From Stenotrophomonas sp. Iso1 (GTDB taxonomy: Bacteria; Pseudomonadota; Gammaproteobacteria; Xanthomonadales; Xanthomonadaceae): 64,000 bases of DNA. Of this stretch, positions 1 to 8,611 are shown in pieces; the first letter of the stretch is position 1; each line of letters starts with the position of its first letter. Made by a program: the position numbers and the translations under genes. The stretch is from the NCBI RefSeq assembly GCF_027497995.1, contig NZ_JAODBT010000001.1:930001-994000 (forward strand). The letters run 5' to 3'. The notes under the pieces are model-generated. The model saw only the letters and a program-made list of their open reading frames with translations. It did no database searches and had not been told where the DNA came from.

Positions 1-688
1 GGAACGAGGCGCCCATCACCACGGTCGGCGAACCGCGACGCTTGAATTCGGCATACACGCCGCGCACGAACTGCACGCCCGGGTCTTCGTCGATGGTGGT
101 CGGGGTCTGGCCGTTGGCCACGTACCAATCCAGAATGCGGCCGACGAACGGCGAGATCAGGAAGGCACCGGCTTCCGAACAGGCCAGGGCCTGGGTCGGG
201 TTGAAGATCAGCGTCAGGTTGCAATCGATGCCTTCGGCCTGCAGCACGCGGGCGGCTTCGACACCCGCCCAGGTAGCGGCGATTTTGATCAGCACCTTGC
301 TGCGTGGCACGCCGGCCGCTTCATACATGGCGATGAACTCGCGCGCTTTGGCGATGGTGGCGTCGGTGTTGTGCGCCTGGTCGGCGTCCACTTCGGTGGA
401 GACGCGGCCGGGCACCAGCTCGGCCAACATGGTGCCCACGCCCACGGTCAGGCGATCCACCACGGCTTTCGCGATGTCCTGCGTTTCACCAGCCTGGGCA
501 CGGCCCCACTGCAACTCGCGCTCGATCAGACCGGCGTACACCGGCAGGTCGAGGGCTTTCTTCACCAACGTCGGGTTGGTGGTGCAATCCACCGGGCGCA
601 GGCGCTTGATGGCGTCGTAGTCACCGGTGTCGGCGACGACGACGGACAGTTCGCGCAGCTGGGCGAGTTTGGAGGGGGCCTGGGTCAT
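1..688 (-). CDS. tal: Transaldolase (3' end cut by window edge)
   Basis: Class I transaldolase of the non-oxidative pentose phosphate pathway, moving a dihydroxyacetone unit between sugar phosphates in the cytoplasm. The reading frame runs from ATG at 688 to the window edge with no stop, giving about 229 residues of the usual ~315. Family hallmarks read directly: '[20 protein letters not shown]' near the N-terminus, '[11 protein letters not shown]', the Schiff-base lysine segment '[12 protein letters not shown]' and '[18 protein letters not shown]', followed by '[17 protein letters not shown]'. These match the TalB type. The C-terminal quarter lies outside the window. It is the last gene of a minus-strand series after rnk, 36 bp downstream of it. 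Confidence 0.95.
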   Translation of the reverse strand, partial: MTQAPSKLAQLRELSVVVADTGDYDAIKRLRPVDCTTNPTLVKKALDLPVYAGLIERELQWGRAQAGETQDIAKAVVDRLTVGVGTMLAELVPGRVSTEVDADQAHNTDATIAKAREFIAMYEAAGVPRSKVLIKIAATWAGVEAARVLQAEGIDCNLTLIFNPTQALACSEAGAFLISPFVGRILDWYVANGQTPTTIDEDPGVQFVRGVYAEFKRRGSPTVVMGASF

Positions 689-724
689 TGCGTGTTCCTG
701 TGGAGCAGGGCCGGCGCGGTGCGC

Positions 725-1150
725 TCAGCGGTTGATATCGCCAGCGGCTTCGGGCTGGTAATGGACGGCGGTTACGCACAGGCGCAGCTGACGACCACCG
801 GGGGCAGTCCAGTCGATGGTCTGGCCAACCGACAGGCCGAGCAGGGCGCTGCCAACGGGTGCCAGGATCGATACGTGGCCCTTGTCGAAATCCGCTTCGT
901 GCGGATAGACGAGGGTCAGGGAATGCTTTTCGTCGTGCAGTTCGTCAATGCAATCCACACGCGAATGCATGGTGACGATGCCTGCGGGGATTTCTTCCGG
1001 CGGCAGCACTTGCGCGCGCTCCAGCTCCAGGGACAGGGCGACGGCGGCGGGGTGCCGGCTCAGGGCCGGGGAGTCGAGCATGGCTTCAAGGCGGGCCAGG
1101 TCGCGGCTGGAAACGATGATGGATGGCGGCAGACCGCTTTGGCTGGTCAT
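725..1150 (-). CDS. rnk: Regulator of nucleoside diphosphate kinase (Rnk, GreA/GreB C-terminal-like)
   Basis: 141-residue protein starting MTSQSGLPPSIIVSSRDLARL. It combines a short N-terminal coiled-coil-like segment with a GreA/GreB C-terminal (FKBP-like) domain: 'VTMHSRVDCIDELHDEK', 'LTLVYPHEAD', 'ISILAPVGSALLGLSVGQTI' type blocks, the last seen as VSILAPVGSALLGLSVGQTI. Rnk proteins bind RNA polymerase near the secondary channel without the acidic finger tip of Gre factors and affect nucleoside diphosphate kinase levels. The frame stays open upstream to 1369, but ATG 1150 is chosen because it has GGAACA 5-10 nt upstream and matches the family N-terminus. A terminator-like hairpin lies 47 bp upstream, suggesting its own promoter. 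The Gre-like fold is clear; the physiological role is from the family. Confidence 0.88.
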   Translation of the reverse strand: MTSQSGLPPSIIVSSRDLARLEAMLDSPALSRHPAAVALSLELERAQVLPPEEIPAGIVTMHSRVDCIDELHDEKHSLTLVYPHEADFDKGHVSILAPVGSALLGLSVGQTIDWTAPGGRQLRLCVTAVHYQPEAAGDINR

Positions 1151-1196
1151 TGGATGTTCCTTATCAGTAAAAAAATCTATTGAAAAAGCAAGCAAA

Positions 1197-1221
1197 AGGC
1201 GACGCCTTGACGGCGCCGCCT
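1197..1221 (-). terminator. Hairpin between oxyR and rnk, minus-strand terminator candidate
   Basis: Arms 1197-1206 and 1212-1221 pair over 10 positions with one mismatch and a 5-nt loop. On the minus strand the hairpin is followed by TTTTGC and then another T-rich stretch. It sits about 220 bp after the oxyR stop and 47 bp before the rnk start, so it may end the peroxide transcript before rnk. The rest of 1222-1438 holds no ORF or motif I could recognise. Confidence 0.45.
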
Positions 1222-1438
1222 GATCACTATTGTGCTGGTAACACGGGCCGGTTGCGACCCTGTACCGATCATGGGGCCGGTCAGGGCCGGATGCAATGTG
1301 GAGGTAGGGGGTGTTCAGGTTTGTGGGTTCCCGAAAAACGCCCTTTCCCTTCCTTTTGGTGCATGACACTGGGGCGGTTTCGCAGGATTTGTCCGATTGC
1401 GGTAAAGCCCTGCTTCTGCTCCATCGGCAGAGTGAGAC

Positions 1439-2371
1439 TCAGTCCGACGCCCGGACCGGCTCTTGGGAGAACTCAAGCAAGCCCGCGGGCAGTTGCCGGA
1501 ACAACTGCGCCAGCTGTTCCAAAAATGCACCCATCGCCGAACTGCGGCGCCAGATCATGGCGATACGGCGATTGGGCACCGGTTGGCCCTTGAATGGAAT
1601 CAGGTGGATGTTTTCCGAACGCGCCACCGGTGGTTTCACCGCCAGCATCGGCAGCAGGGTCACGCCGACGTTGGCTGCGACCATCTGACGCAGGGTCTCC
1701 AGGCTGGTGGCCTGGAATTCGGACTTCTCCAGCGCGCCAGCCAAGTGACAGACATCCAGTGCTTGGTCGCGCAGGCAGTGGCCGTCCTGCAGCAGCAACA
1801 GGCGCTGGTTGGACAGATCGTCCAGGCTCAGCGACGAATGCGCGGTCAACGGATGACCTTCTGGTGCGGCCAGTACGAAGGGTTCCTCGAACAGGGATTC
1901 GATGTGCAGTTGTTCGTCGTTGATCGGCAATGCCAATACCGCGGCGTCGAGTTGGCCGTTGCGTAATTGCGCCATCAGTACATCGCTCTTTTCCTCGACC
2001 AACAGCATTTCCAATTGCGGGAAGCGCTGGCGGATCGCCGGTACGACATGTGGCAACAGATAGGGGCCAAGCGTGGGGAAGATGCCCAGGCGCACGGTGC
2101 CAGCTTCCGGATCGCGGCTGCGGCGCGCGGCTTCCTTCATCTGCTCGACTTCGGCCACGATGTTGCGCGCGCGTGCGGCCGCTTCGCGCCCGGCAGGGGT
2201 CAGCATCACCTTGCGTGGCGCACGCTCGACCAGCGGCACGCCCAGCTCTTCCTCCAGCTTCTTGATCTGGGTGGAGAGCGTGGGCTGGCTGACAAAACAG
2301 GATGCAGCGGCGCGACCGAAGTGCTTGTGTTCGGCCAGCGCTACCAGGTATTTCAAGTCACGCAGGTTCAT
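1439..2371 (-). CDS. oxyR: OxyR, LysR-family peroxide sensor/activator
   Basis: 310-residue LysR-type regulator. Residues 1-60 form the winged helix-turn-helix (MNLRDLKYLVALAEHKHFGR..., 'SCFVSQPTLSTQIKKLEEELG'). The remainder is the substrate-binding-like sensor domain. Counting from ATG 2371, the two redox cysteines fall at C199 and C208 within 'DGHCLRDQALDVCHLAG', the exact E. coli OxyR positions, so peroxide sensing by a C199-C208 disulfide is expected. It lies downstream of ahpC and ahpF on the same strand, the arrangement known from Xanthomonas. A 13-bp perfect stem just upstream (2404-2441) separates it from ahpF, so oxyR may have partly independent expression. The C-terminal tail after the core (about residues 295-310) is family-variable. 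Confidence 0.97.
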   Translation of the reverse strand: MNLRDLKYLVALAEHKHFGRAAASCFVSQPTLSTQIKKLEEELGVPLVERAPRKVMLTPAGREAAARARNIVAEVEQMKEAARRSRDPEAGTVRLGIFPTLGPYLLPHVVPAIRQRFPQLEMLLVEEKSDVLMAQLRNGQLDAAVLALPINDEQLHIESLFEEPFVLAAPEGHPLTAHSSLSLDDLSNQRLLLLQDGHCLRDQALDVCHLAGALEKSEFQATSLETLRQMVAANVGVTLLPMLAVKPPVARSENIHLIPFKGQPVPNRRIAMIWRRSSAMGAFLEQLAQLFRQLPAGLLEFSQEPVRASD

Positions 2372-2403
2372 GTCGAACTCCGGTCATGTCGCAGGAACGG
2401 CGA

Positions 2404-2441
2404 AAAGAGTGAGAGGCCGCCGATGCTTCCTCTCACTCTTT
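2404..2441 (-). terminator. Strong hairpin between ahpF and oxyR
   Basis: A perfect 13-bp inverted repeat: 2404-2416 (AAAGAGTGAGAGG) pairs with 2429-2441, loop 12 nt. On the minus strand the 3' arm runs into TTTT, the form of a Rho-independent terminator. Because it stands between ahpF and oxyR, it could be an attenuator lowering oxyR read-through. It also looks bidirectional. Confidence 0.6.
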
Positions 2442-2466
2442 GCTCCTCTTGACGGATGGTTGTGGA

Positions 2467-4059
2467 TCAGGCCGTTTCGGCAACTGCCGCAACCGGTGCC
2501 GGTGCCGAACTGCGGATCAGATGATCGAACGCACTGAGTGCGGCGGTCGAGCCGGCGCCCATGGCGATGATGATCTGCTTGTACGGCACCGTGGTGCAGT
2601 CACCGGCAGCGAACACGCCCGGCACGTTGGTCTGGCCACGGTCGTCGATGATGATTTCGCCACGGCCGCTCAGCTCCACCGAGCCACGCAACCACTCGGT
2701 GTTCGGCAGCAAACCGATCTGCACGAAGATGCCTTCCAACTCCACGCGGTGCGAATCGCCACCGACGCGGTCGGTGTAGACCACACCGGTGACCTTCTGG
2801 CCGTCGCCCAGCACTTCGGTGGTCTGTGCGTTGAGCACCACCTTCACGTTGGGCAGGCTGTTGAGCTTGGCCTGCAACACCTGGTCGGCGCGCAGCTTGC
2901 TGTCGAACTCGAGCACGGTGACGTGGCTGACGATGCCGGCCAGGTCAATGGCGGCCTCGATGCCCGAGTTGCCACCACCCACCACCGCCACGCGCTTGCC
3001 CTTGAACAGCGGGCCGTCGCAGTGCGGGCAGTAAGCCACGCCCTTGTTGCGGTACTCGTTCTCGCCCGGCACATTCATCTGCCTCCAGCGTGCGCCGGTG
3101 GACAGGATCACGGTTTTGGACTTCAGCGAAGCGCCGTTTTCCAGCTGTATTTCGACCAGGCCATCGGCACCGGCCGGCACCAGCTTGGTGGCGTGCTGCA
3201 GGTTCATGATGTCCACCTCGTACTCACGTACATGGGCTTCCAGTGCACTGGCCAGCTTCGGGCCTTCGGTGTGCTGCACCGAGATGAAGTTCTCGATGGC
3301 CATGGTGTCCAGCACCTGGCCACCGAAACGCTCGGCGGCAACGCCGGTACGGATGCCCTTGCGTGCGGCGTAGATCGCCGCCGCTGCGCCGGCCGGGCCA
3401 CCGCCCACCACCAGTACGTCGAATGTCTCCTTGGCCTTGATCTTTTCGGCTTCGCGGGCAATGGCGCCGGTGTCGAGCTTGGCCACGATCTGCTCCAGGC
3501 TCATGCGGCCGGAGTCGAACATTTCACCGCCCTGGAACACCATCGGCACGGCCATCACCTGGCGCTGCTCCACTTCCTGCTGGAAGGTGCCGCCCTCGAT
3601 CACCGTGGTGCTGATCTTCGGATTCAAAATCGCCATCAGTGCCAGCGCCTGCACCACGTCCGGGCAGTTGTGGCAGGTCAGCGACATATAGACGTCGAAG
3701 GTGAACTCACCGTCGATGGCCTTGATGCTGTCGATCACGTCCTGCGCCACCTTCGGCGGATGGCCACCGGTCCACAGCAGGGCCAGCACCAGCGATTCAA
3801 ACTCGTGGCCCAGGGGCAGGCCGGCGAAACGCACGCCGTGGCTCTGGCCTTCACGGGCGATAACGAACGAGGGCTTGCGTGCATCGTTGCCGGAGGCATC
3901 CAACGTGATCTTGCCGCCGCCGGCAGCGACGATGTCGTCAAGCAGGCCGCGCATGTCCTGGCTGGCGGCGCTGTCATCGAGAGAGGCAATCAGGCGCAGC
4001 GGTTGGCGCAACAGGCCCATGTACTGCTGCAACTGGGTCTTGAGGCTGTCGTCGAGCAT
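2467..4059 (-). CDS. ahpF: Alkyl hydroperoxide reductase subunit F
   Basis: 530-residue flavoprotein disulfide reductase that passes electrons from NADH through FAD and two CxxC centres to AhpC. The N-terminal tandem thioredoxin-fold domain carries '[11 protein letters not shown]'. The thioredoxin-reductase-like part has the FAD motif '[19 protein letters not shown]', the redox motif '[12 protein letters not shown]', the NADH motif '[17 protein letters not shown]' and the closing '[19 protein letters not shown]'. Length fits the family (~520). The frame stays open to 4206, but ATG 4059 ([14 protein letters not shown]) has AAGGAG 5-6 nt upstream and matches known AhpF N-termini. It lies 183 bp downstream of ahpC; that gap contains paired inverted repeats that may attenuate it relative to ahpC. 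Confidence 0.97.
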   Translation of the reverse strand: MLDDSLKTQLQQYMGLLRQPLRLIASLDDSAASQDMRGLLDDIVAAGGGKITLDASGNDARKPSFVIAREGQSHGVRFAGLPLGHEFESLVLALLWTGGHPPKVAQDVIDSIKAIDGEFTFDVYMSLTCHNCPDVVQALALMAILNPKISTTVIEGGTFQQEVEQRQVMAVPMVFQGGEMFDSGRMSLEQIVAKLDTGAIAREAEKIKAKETFDVLVVGGGPAGAAAAIYAARKGIRTGVAAERFGGQVLDTMAIENFISVQHTEGPKLASALEAHVREYEVDIMNLQHATKLVPAGADGLVEIQLENGASLKSKTVILSTGARWRQMNVPGENEYRNKGVAYCPHCDGPLFKGKRVAVVGGGNSGIEAAIDLAGIVSHVTVLEFDSKLRADQVLQAKLNSLPNVKVVLNAQTTEVLGDGQKVTGVVYTDRVGGDSHRVELEGIFVQIGLLPNTEWLRGSVELSGRGEIIIDDRGQTNVPGVFAAGDCTTVPYKQIIIAMGAGSTAALSAFDHLIRSSAPAPVAAVAETA

Positions 4060-4130
4060 GAGCAACTCCTTCGTTGAGGCAAAGCGGGGGTGTGACGCCG
4101 CTGCGGTAAGGCCGGGCGCCAATAGAAATA

Positions 4131-4203
4131 GGGGTGAACCGCAGCGCGCTGCTGAGCTTGCGGGCGTGGTGCTGGCTGGCATCAACACGCTGCGGTTCAC
4201 CCC
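4131..4203. repeat. 16-bp perfect inverted repeat in the ahpC-ahpF gap
   Basis: GGGGTGAACCGCAGCG at 4131-4146 is exactly repeated in inverted form at 4188-4203, with a 41-nt spacer. An alternative pairing is possible between CGGGCGTGG at 4161-4169 and 4203-4211. The whole 183-bp ahpC-ahpF gap (4060-4242) is therefore highly structured and non-coding. It could be an mRNA processing or attenuation element giving more ahpC than ahpF, but no T-run accompanies it, so this is inference. Confidence 0.6.
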
Positions 4204-4242
4204 CACGCCCGCCGTGAGGGCGGGGTGGGAGTGCGGTACGAC

Positions 4243-4806
4243 TTAGATCTTGCCGACCAGGTCCAGCGACGGGGTCAGGGTCTTTTCGCCTTCCTTCCAC
4301 TTGGCCGGGCACACTTCGTTCGGGTGTGCGGCGGTGAACTGAGCGGCCTTCAGCTTGCGCAGGGTCTCGGACACGTCACGGGCGATCTCGTTGGAGTGGA
4401 TCTCCGAGGTCTTGATCACGCCTTCCGGGTTGATCACGAAGGTGCCACGCAGCGCCAGGCCTTCTTCGGCAATGTGCACGCCGAACGCATTGGTCAGCTG
4501 ATGGGTCGGGTCGCCGACCAGCGGGAACTTCGCCTTGCCCACGGCCGGCGAGGTTTCGTGCCACACCTTGTGCGAGAAGTGGGTGTCGGTGGTCACGATG
4601 TAGACCTCGGCACCGGCCTTCTGGAACTCGGCATAGTTGTCAGCGGCGTCTTCAATCTCGGTCGGGCAGTTGAAGGTGAATGCAGCCGGCATGAAGATCA
4701 GCACAGACCACTTGCCCTTCAGCGAGGCGTCGGTGACTTCAATGAACTTGCCGTTGTGGAACGCATTGACCTTGAACGGCTGAACCTGGGTGTTGATAAG
4801 GGACAT
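4243..4806 (-). CDS. ahpC: Alkyl hydroperoxide reductase subunit C (2-Cys peroxiredoxin)
   Basis: 187-residue typical 2-Cys peroxiredoxin, the same length as E. coli AhpC, starting MSLINTQVQPFKVNAFHNGK. The peroxidatic cysteine is C47 in 'FTFNCPTEIED', and the resolving cysteine is C166 in 'NEVCPAKWKEGE'. It reduces H2O2, organic peroxides and peroxynitrite and is recycled by AhpF, the next gene downstream. The frame opens further to 4851, but ATG 4806 has GGAAGC upstream and matches the conserved N-terminus. An ATAG-N7-CTAT element about 100 bp upstream indicates OxyR control. It is divergent from prmC. Confidence 0.98.
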   Translation of the reverse strand: MSLINTQVQPFKVNAFHNGKFIEVTDASLKGKWSVLIFMPAAFTFNCPTEIEDAADNYAEFQKAGAEVYIVTTDTHFSHKVWHETSPAVGKAKFPLVGDPTHQLTNAFGVHIAEEGLALRGTFVINPEGVIKTSEIHSNEIARDVSETLRKLKAAQFTAAHPNEVCPAKWKEGEKTLTPSLDLVGKI

Positions 4807-4880
4807 GTTGCTTCCTCTTGGGTGAAGGGGCGGGGTGAATCGTTGGAGCAAAGACTAATAGGCTGTGCCTAATAAGACAA

Positions 4881-4917
4881 ATGAATTGGATGCATCGAAT
4901 CAATAGGTATTGACTAT
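4881..4917 (-). promoter_or_regulatory. Candidate OxyR-binding site upstream of ahpC
   Basis: ATAG at 4903-4906 and CTAT at 4914-4917 are separated by exactly 7 bp, the OxyR half-site spacing (ATAG-N7-CTAT-N7-ATAG-N7-CTAT). At the next 7-bp register towards ahpC, only weak matches occur (GCAT at 4892-4895, ATGA at 4881-4884). On the minus strand it is followed by an AT-rich stretch (TCTTAT, TATTAG between 4855 and 4880) suited to a -10 element. The rest of the 4807-5105 divergent gap is GC-rich with no other motif recognised. Confidence 0.6.
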
Positions 4918-5105
4918 CAATAAGGGCGGTCAAAGCATCGTATTCCCCAATATCGGGGGCTTTGACGGGTTTCCAAGCCGTGTTGTCGCGAAGCTGAACG
5001 GTTTGGCATAGGCGGGATGTATCCGAACGCTGTCCGGGCGGTAGGCAGGGCGGGGCGCGGTGACTATCCTCGCCGTCCAGGAATTTCCCGCGAAGGGGTA
5101 GTGAA

Positions 5106-5948
5106 GTGTCCACGGTGAAGATTGCCGAGCTGTTGCGGGAAGCGGCTGCCCGTTTGCCGGGCGAAGATGCCCGTCACGAGGCCGAGCAGTTGCTGCTCCA
5201 CACCCTGGGTGTCGAGCGCGCCTGGTTGTTCGCCCATGCCACCGATGAGGTGGCTCCAGCCGATCAAGAGCGCTTCGAGCTGCTGCTGCAGCGCCGTGTG
5301 GAAGGCCATCCGCTGGCCTATCTGGTCGGCCGCCGTGGGTTCTGGACGCTGGATCTCGAGGTCAATGTCGCGACCCTGATTCCCCGCCCGGAGACCGAAT
5401 TGCTGGTCGAGCAGGCATTGGCGCGCCTGCCGGCCGACGACATGGTGCGGGTGGCCGACATGGGCACGGGCAGCGGTGCAATTGCGCTGTCCATCGCCAG
5501 CGAGCGCCCGTTGGCGACGGTGATGGCGACCGATGTGCTGGGGCCAACGCTCGCTGTGGCAGTGAAGAACGCACAGGCGCATGGACTGGAAAACGTCTGG
5601 TTCCGTCGTGGGCACTGGTACACGGCATTGGGCGCGGACCGTTTCGACATGATCGTCAGCAACCCGCCTTACATCGCGGCCGGCGACCCGCACCTGCAAC
5701 AGGGTGATCTGCGCTTCGAACCGCCGCCGGCGCTGGCTTCCGGTGCTGACGGGCTGGATGCGATCCGCGAAATCATCAGCGGCGCGCATGAACACCTGGT
5801 CCCGGGCGGCTGGCTGCTGCTGGAGCACGGTTGGGATCAAGGCCCGGCGATCCGCGAGTTGTTGGAGCAGGCTGGCTTTGTAGGGGCGCAGACCGTGCAG
5901 GATATGGAGCAGCGAGATCGGGTCACACTGGGACGTCTGGCTGTCTGA
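5106..5948 (+). CDS. prmC: Peptide chain release factor N5-glutamine methyltransferase
   Basis: 280-residue SAM-dependent methyltransferase (HemK/PrmC) that methylates the GGQ glutamine of release factors; its substrate RF1 is encoded at 38254-39339 in this window. It has an N-terminal helical domain (residues 1-80), then '[14 protein letters not shown]', SAM motif I '[16 protein letters not shown]' and the catalytic motif '[12 protein letters not shown]'. The start is GTG at 5106 ([14 protein letters not shown]), with AAGGGG about 8 nt upstream; no earlier in-frame start fits. It is transcribed divergently from ahpC. The 200 bp after it (5949-6150) hold no recognised feature. Confidence 0.95.
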   Translation: MSTVKIAELLREAAARLPGEDARHEAEQLLLHTLGVERAWLFAHATDEVAPADQERFELLLQRRVEGHPLAYLVGRRGFWTLDLEVNVATLIPRPETELLVEQALARLPADDMVRVADMGTGSGAIALSIASERPLATVMATDVLGPTLAVAVKNAQAHGLENVWFRRGHWYTALGADRFDMIVSNPPYIAAGDPHLQQGDLRFEPPPALASGADGLDAIREIISGAHEHLVPGGWLLLEHGWDQGPAIRELLEQAGFVGAQTVQDMEQRDRVTLGRLAV

Positions 5949-6150
5949 TTTCCTGTGGCACGACGTCATGCAATGGCGTGTCGCAGAGAGGGCGGCGCTT
6001 CCATGGAATGCCTGCGGACAGTGAGTGGCGAAGCAGTGCGCCAATGTGCAGGACATCGTAATTGAAGCCGATAAAAGCCTCTTTTTTGCCGTGACAGCGG
6101 GGCGGCGGCGCACCTAGGATCGGGACGCAAACTTCCACCCTGGATGCCCG

Positions 6151-7413
6151 ATGAAACGATTGCCGCGTGTTGTTTCCCTGCTGGTGTTGTTGCTGGTCTG
6201 CCTGCCCGTTGTGACCTGCGCAGCCGATGCGCCGCTACATCCGTTGCGTGCGGCTATTGCTGAGCAGGATGACTTTGCCGACTTGGCACCGTTGGGCGAG
6301 GCCATTGGCGACAAGCGCATCGTGATGCTGGACGAACTCACCCATGGCGAAGGCAACATCTATGCCTACAAAGCCCGCGTGGTGCGTTACCTGCATGCAC
6401 AAAAGGACTTTGATGTGCTGGTGCTGGAAAGTGGCCTGTTCGACGTAGCGCGCTTGTGGCAGTTGCGCCAGCCGGTGCGCCCGCTGGCACCGGGCAACAT
6501 TTTCTACATGTATGCCAACAGCGCCGAAGTCTTGCCGTTGTTCGACTACCTGGATGCGCAACGCAGCAGCGCACGTCCGCTGGAACTGGCGGGTTTGGAC
6601 GGACGCCTGAGCGGCGGTCTGTCGAAGACGGTGCTTGTGCCGCAGTTGCATGCGCATCTTTCGCGGCAACCGTTGGATGCTTCGCAGACGCTCCGGCTGG
6701 CGCGCCATCTGGAACAGCTGCAGCGTCTGCTCAATGGCCAGTTGGCCATGGCAGACGCGGCAACGCAGGTGCAGTTCCTGCAAGACGGGCAATGGCTGGA
6801 CACCTTGCTGCCCGCGCCCGATAGCGACCACGGCACGGATGTATTCAACAGCGACGGCTTCTGGCGGCGTGTCAACGTCAGCCTGCAGCGCATGGCTGAA
6901 GTGGCATGGGAGCGCAGGCCGTTCGACGAACATGACCCGGTGATGGCCGGCAACCTGCAATGGCTAATGGAGCAGGCCTACCCGGGGCGCAAAATGGTGG
7001 TGTGGGGGCACTACGCGCATCTCAATCGCCTTGGCGGTTATCGCGAAGGACATGCTGGCGGATTGCCGCCGGTGGACAACGTTACCCGCGCGCTGTCTGC
7101 AGCGTTGCAGGCGCAGACATACGTGCTGCATTTTGCTGGTGCGCGGGGGCGCTATCTCGACTATGTCGATCAGCGTGTGATTGATGTGCCGATCAAGCCG
7201 GGTCTGCTGGAACCTGCATTGACTGCGGCATCACCGAGCGGTGCGCTGTTCGTCGATCTGCAGGCGGGCGCATTGCCGGGCGAGAGTGATCCGACGGCGC
7301 GGTTGTGGAGCATGGATTACCAGGAGACTTTGTCGTTGCCCGAAGCACGGAAACGGTTCGATGGCCTGCTGTTGCTGGACCGGATCACGCCGTCGACCTA
7401 TCAGCCGCGTTGA
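6151..7413 (+). CDS. Exported erythromycin esterase-like protein
   Basis: 420 residues. An N-terminal signal peptide is evident (MKRLPRVVSLLVLLLVCLPVVTCA, cleavage expected near CAADA), so the mature protein should be periplasmic or secreted. The body shows erythromycin-esterase/EreA-like family (PF05139-type) features: 'RIVMLDELTHGEGNIY' with a HGEG motif, 'DVLVLESGLFD', 'YMYANSAEVLPLFDYLDAQ', and 'MVVWGHYAHLNRL' with the second catalytic-type histidine. Known Ere enzymes are cytoplasmic macrolide lactone hydrolases; an exported member more likely acts on another ester or lactone, or its substrate is unknown. No partner genes are adjacent. Family membership is fairly clear; the substrate is not. 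Confidence 0.75.
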   Translation: MKRLPRVVSLLVLLLVCLPVVTCAADAPLHPLRAAIAEQDDFADLAPLGEAIGDKRIVMLDELTHGEGNIYAYKARVVRYLHAQKDFDVLVLESGLFDVARLWQLRQPVRPLAPGNIFYMYANSAEVLPLFDYLDAQRSSARPLELAGLDGRLSGGLSKTVLVPQLHAHLSRQPLDASQTLRLARHLEQLQRLLNGQLAMADAATQVQFLQDGQWLDTLLPAPDSDHGTDVFNSDGFWRRVNVSLQRMAEVAWERRPFDEHDPVMAGNLQWLMEQAYPGRKMVVWGHYAHLNRLGGYREGHAGGLPPVDNVTRALSAALQAQTYVLHFAGARGRYLDYVDQRVIDVPIKPGLLEPALTAASPSGALFVDLQAGALPGESDPTARLWSMDYQETLSLPEARKRFDGLLLLDRITPSTYQPR

Positions 7414-7428
7414 ATCGTGCAACGAAAG

Positions 7429-7456
7429 CCCTCCTCCCGCAGGAGAGGGGTTGGGG
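7429..7456. repeat. REP-like palindrome after the esterase gene
   Basis: CCCTCCTCCCGCAGGAGAGG followed by GGTTGGGG is a degenerate copy of the 'CTCCCG...CGGGAG' palindromes found at 15324-15672 and 35349-35481. It lies between a plus-strand gene end and the pip start, a typical REP position. Confidence 0.6.
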
Positions 7457-7553
7457 CAGGCCGCCAAGCTCAGCAACCCCGTACAAACACTTCGCAAACA
7501 TCGCGAAAACAGGCCTGCGCTAAACTAGCGAATCCGTTTCCCGCGAGGTCGCC

Positions 7554-8498
7554 ATGCGCACGCTCTACCCCGAAATCACCCCTTACGAAACCGGCACGCT
7601 GCAGGTCGATGGCCGCCACACGCTGTATTTCGAGCAGTGCGGCAACCCGGATGGCAAGCCGGTGGTGATGCTGCATGGTGGTCCCGGCGGCGGTTGCTCG
7701 GACAACATGCGTCGTTTCCACGATCCGGCCAAGTACCGCATCATCCTGTTCGACCAACGTGGCGCCGGCCGCTCCACCCCGCACGCTGATCTGGTGGACA
7801 ACACCACCTGGGATCTTGTTGCCGATATCGAAAAGCTGCGCGAGAAGCTGGGCGTCACACAGTGGCAGGTGTTCGGCGGCAGCTGGGGTTCCACCCTGGC
7901 GCTGGCCTATGCCGAGACCCACCCGCAGCGCGTGACCGAACTCGTGCTGCGCGGCATCTTCATGCTGCGCCGCTGGGAACTGGAATGGTTCTATCAGGAA
8001 GGCGCCAATCGCTTGTTCCCGGATGCGTGGGAGCACTACCTCAAGCCGATCCCGGCGGTGGAACGTCACGACCTGATCTCCGCCTTCCATCGCCGCCTGA
8101 CCAGCGACGACGAAGCCACGCGTCTGGCAGCGGCCAGGGCATGGAGTGTGTGGGAAGGCGCGACCAGTTTCCTGCATGTGGATGACGACTTCATCAACAG
8201 CCACGAAGACCCGCAGTTCGCGCTGGCGTTTGCGCGCATCGAGAACCACTACTTCGTCAACGGTGGCTTCTTTGAAGTGGAAGATCAGCTGCTGCGCGAC
8301 GCGCACAAGATCGCGCATATCCCGGGCGTGATCGTGCACGGCCGCTACGACGTGGTATGCCCGCTGGCCAACGCCTGGGAACTGCACAAGGCTTGGCCGA
8401 AGGCGGAGCTGCAGATTTCACCGGCCTCGGGTCACTCGGCATTTGAGGCTGAGAACGTGGATGCGCTGGTGCGCGCTACCGATTCCTTCGCCGGCTAA
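7554..8498 (+). CDS. pip: Proline iminopeptidase (alpha/beta hydrolase, S33)
   Basis: 314-residue cytoplasmic aminopeptidase releasing N-terminal proline from peptides. It has the oxyanion region 'VVMLHGGPGGGCSDNM', 'IILFDQRGAGRSTPH', and the nucleophile elbow 'GGSWGSTLALAYAE' with Ser110. The helical cap lies in the middle, the catalytic Asp in 'HGRYDVVCPL' and the catalytic His in 'ISPASGHSAFE'. Length and sequence fit the structurally characterised Xanthomonas enzyme (~313 residues). The start ATG 7554 (MRTLYPEITPYETGTL) is the conserved one, with GCGAGG upstream. A hairpin follows the stop at 8506-8539. It is probably monocistronic. Confidence 0.97.
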   Translation: MRTLYPEITPYETGTLQVDGRHTLYFEQCGNPDGKPVVMLHGGPGGGCSDNMRRFHDPAKYRIILFDQRGAGRSTPHADLVDNTTWDLVADIEKLREKLGVTQWQVFGGSWGSTLALAYAETHPQRVTELVLRGIFMLRRWELEWFYQEGANRLFPDAWEHYLKPIPAVERHDLISAFHRRLTSDDEATRLAAARAWSVWEGATSFLHVDDDFINSHEDPQFALAFARIENHYFVNGGFFEVEDQLLRDAHKIAHIPGVIVHGRYDVVCPLANAWELHKAWPKAELQISPASGHSAFEAENVDALVRATDSFAG

Positions 8499-8505
8499 AA
8501 CGGAA

Positions 8506-8539
8506 CAGGGCTCTGCCGGTTTTTCCGGGAGAGCCCCTG
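8506..8539. terminator. Hairpin between convergent pip and amidohydrolase genes
   Basis: CAGGGCTCT (8506-8514) pairs with AGAGCCCCTG (8530-8539) with one bulged C. An inner CCGG/CCGG stem surrounds a TTTTT loop. It lies 8 bp after the pip stop and could serve both convergent genes, though no T-run follows the outer stem. Confidence 0.45.
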
Positions 8540-8611
8540 CGAAGTGGAGTTAGGTTCCGCTCAGGCCATTTCACGAGTGTTGGGAGTGCCTTTGCTGAGC
8601 GCGGCTCGGCA

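Noticed and set aside
2440..4077. 545-codon plus-strand open frame opposite ahpF
   Set aside because: It is antisense to a complete, motif-rich ahpF gene. The His/Gln/Val-rich translation is the typical complement of a GC-rich gene.
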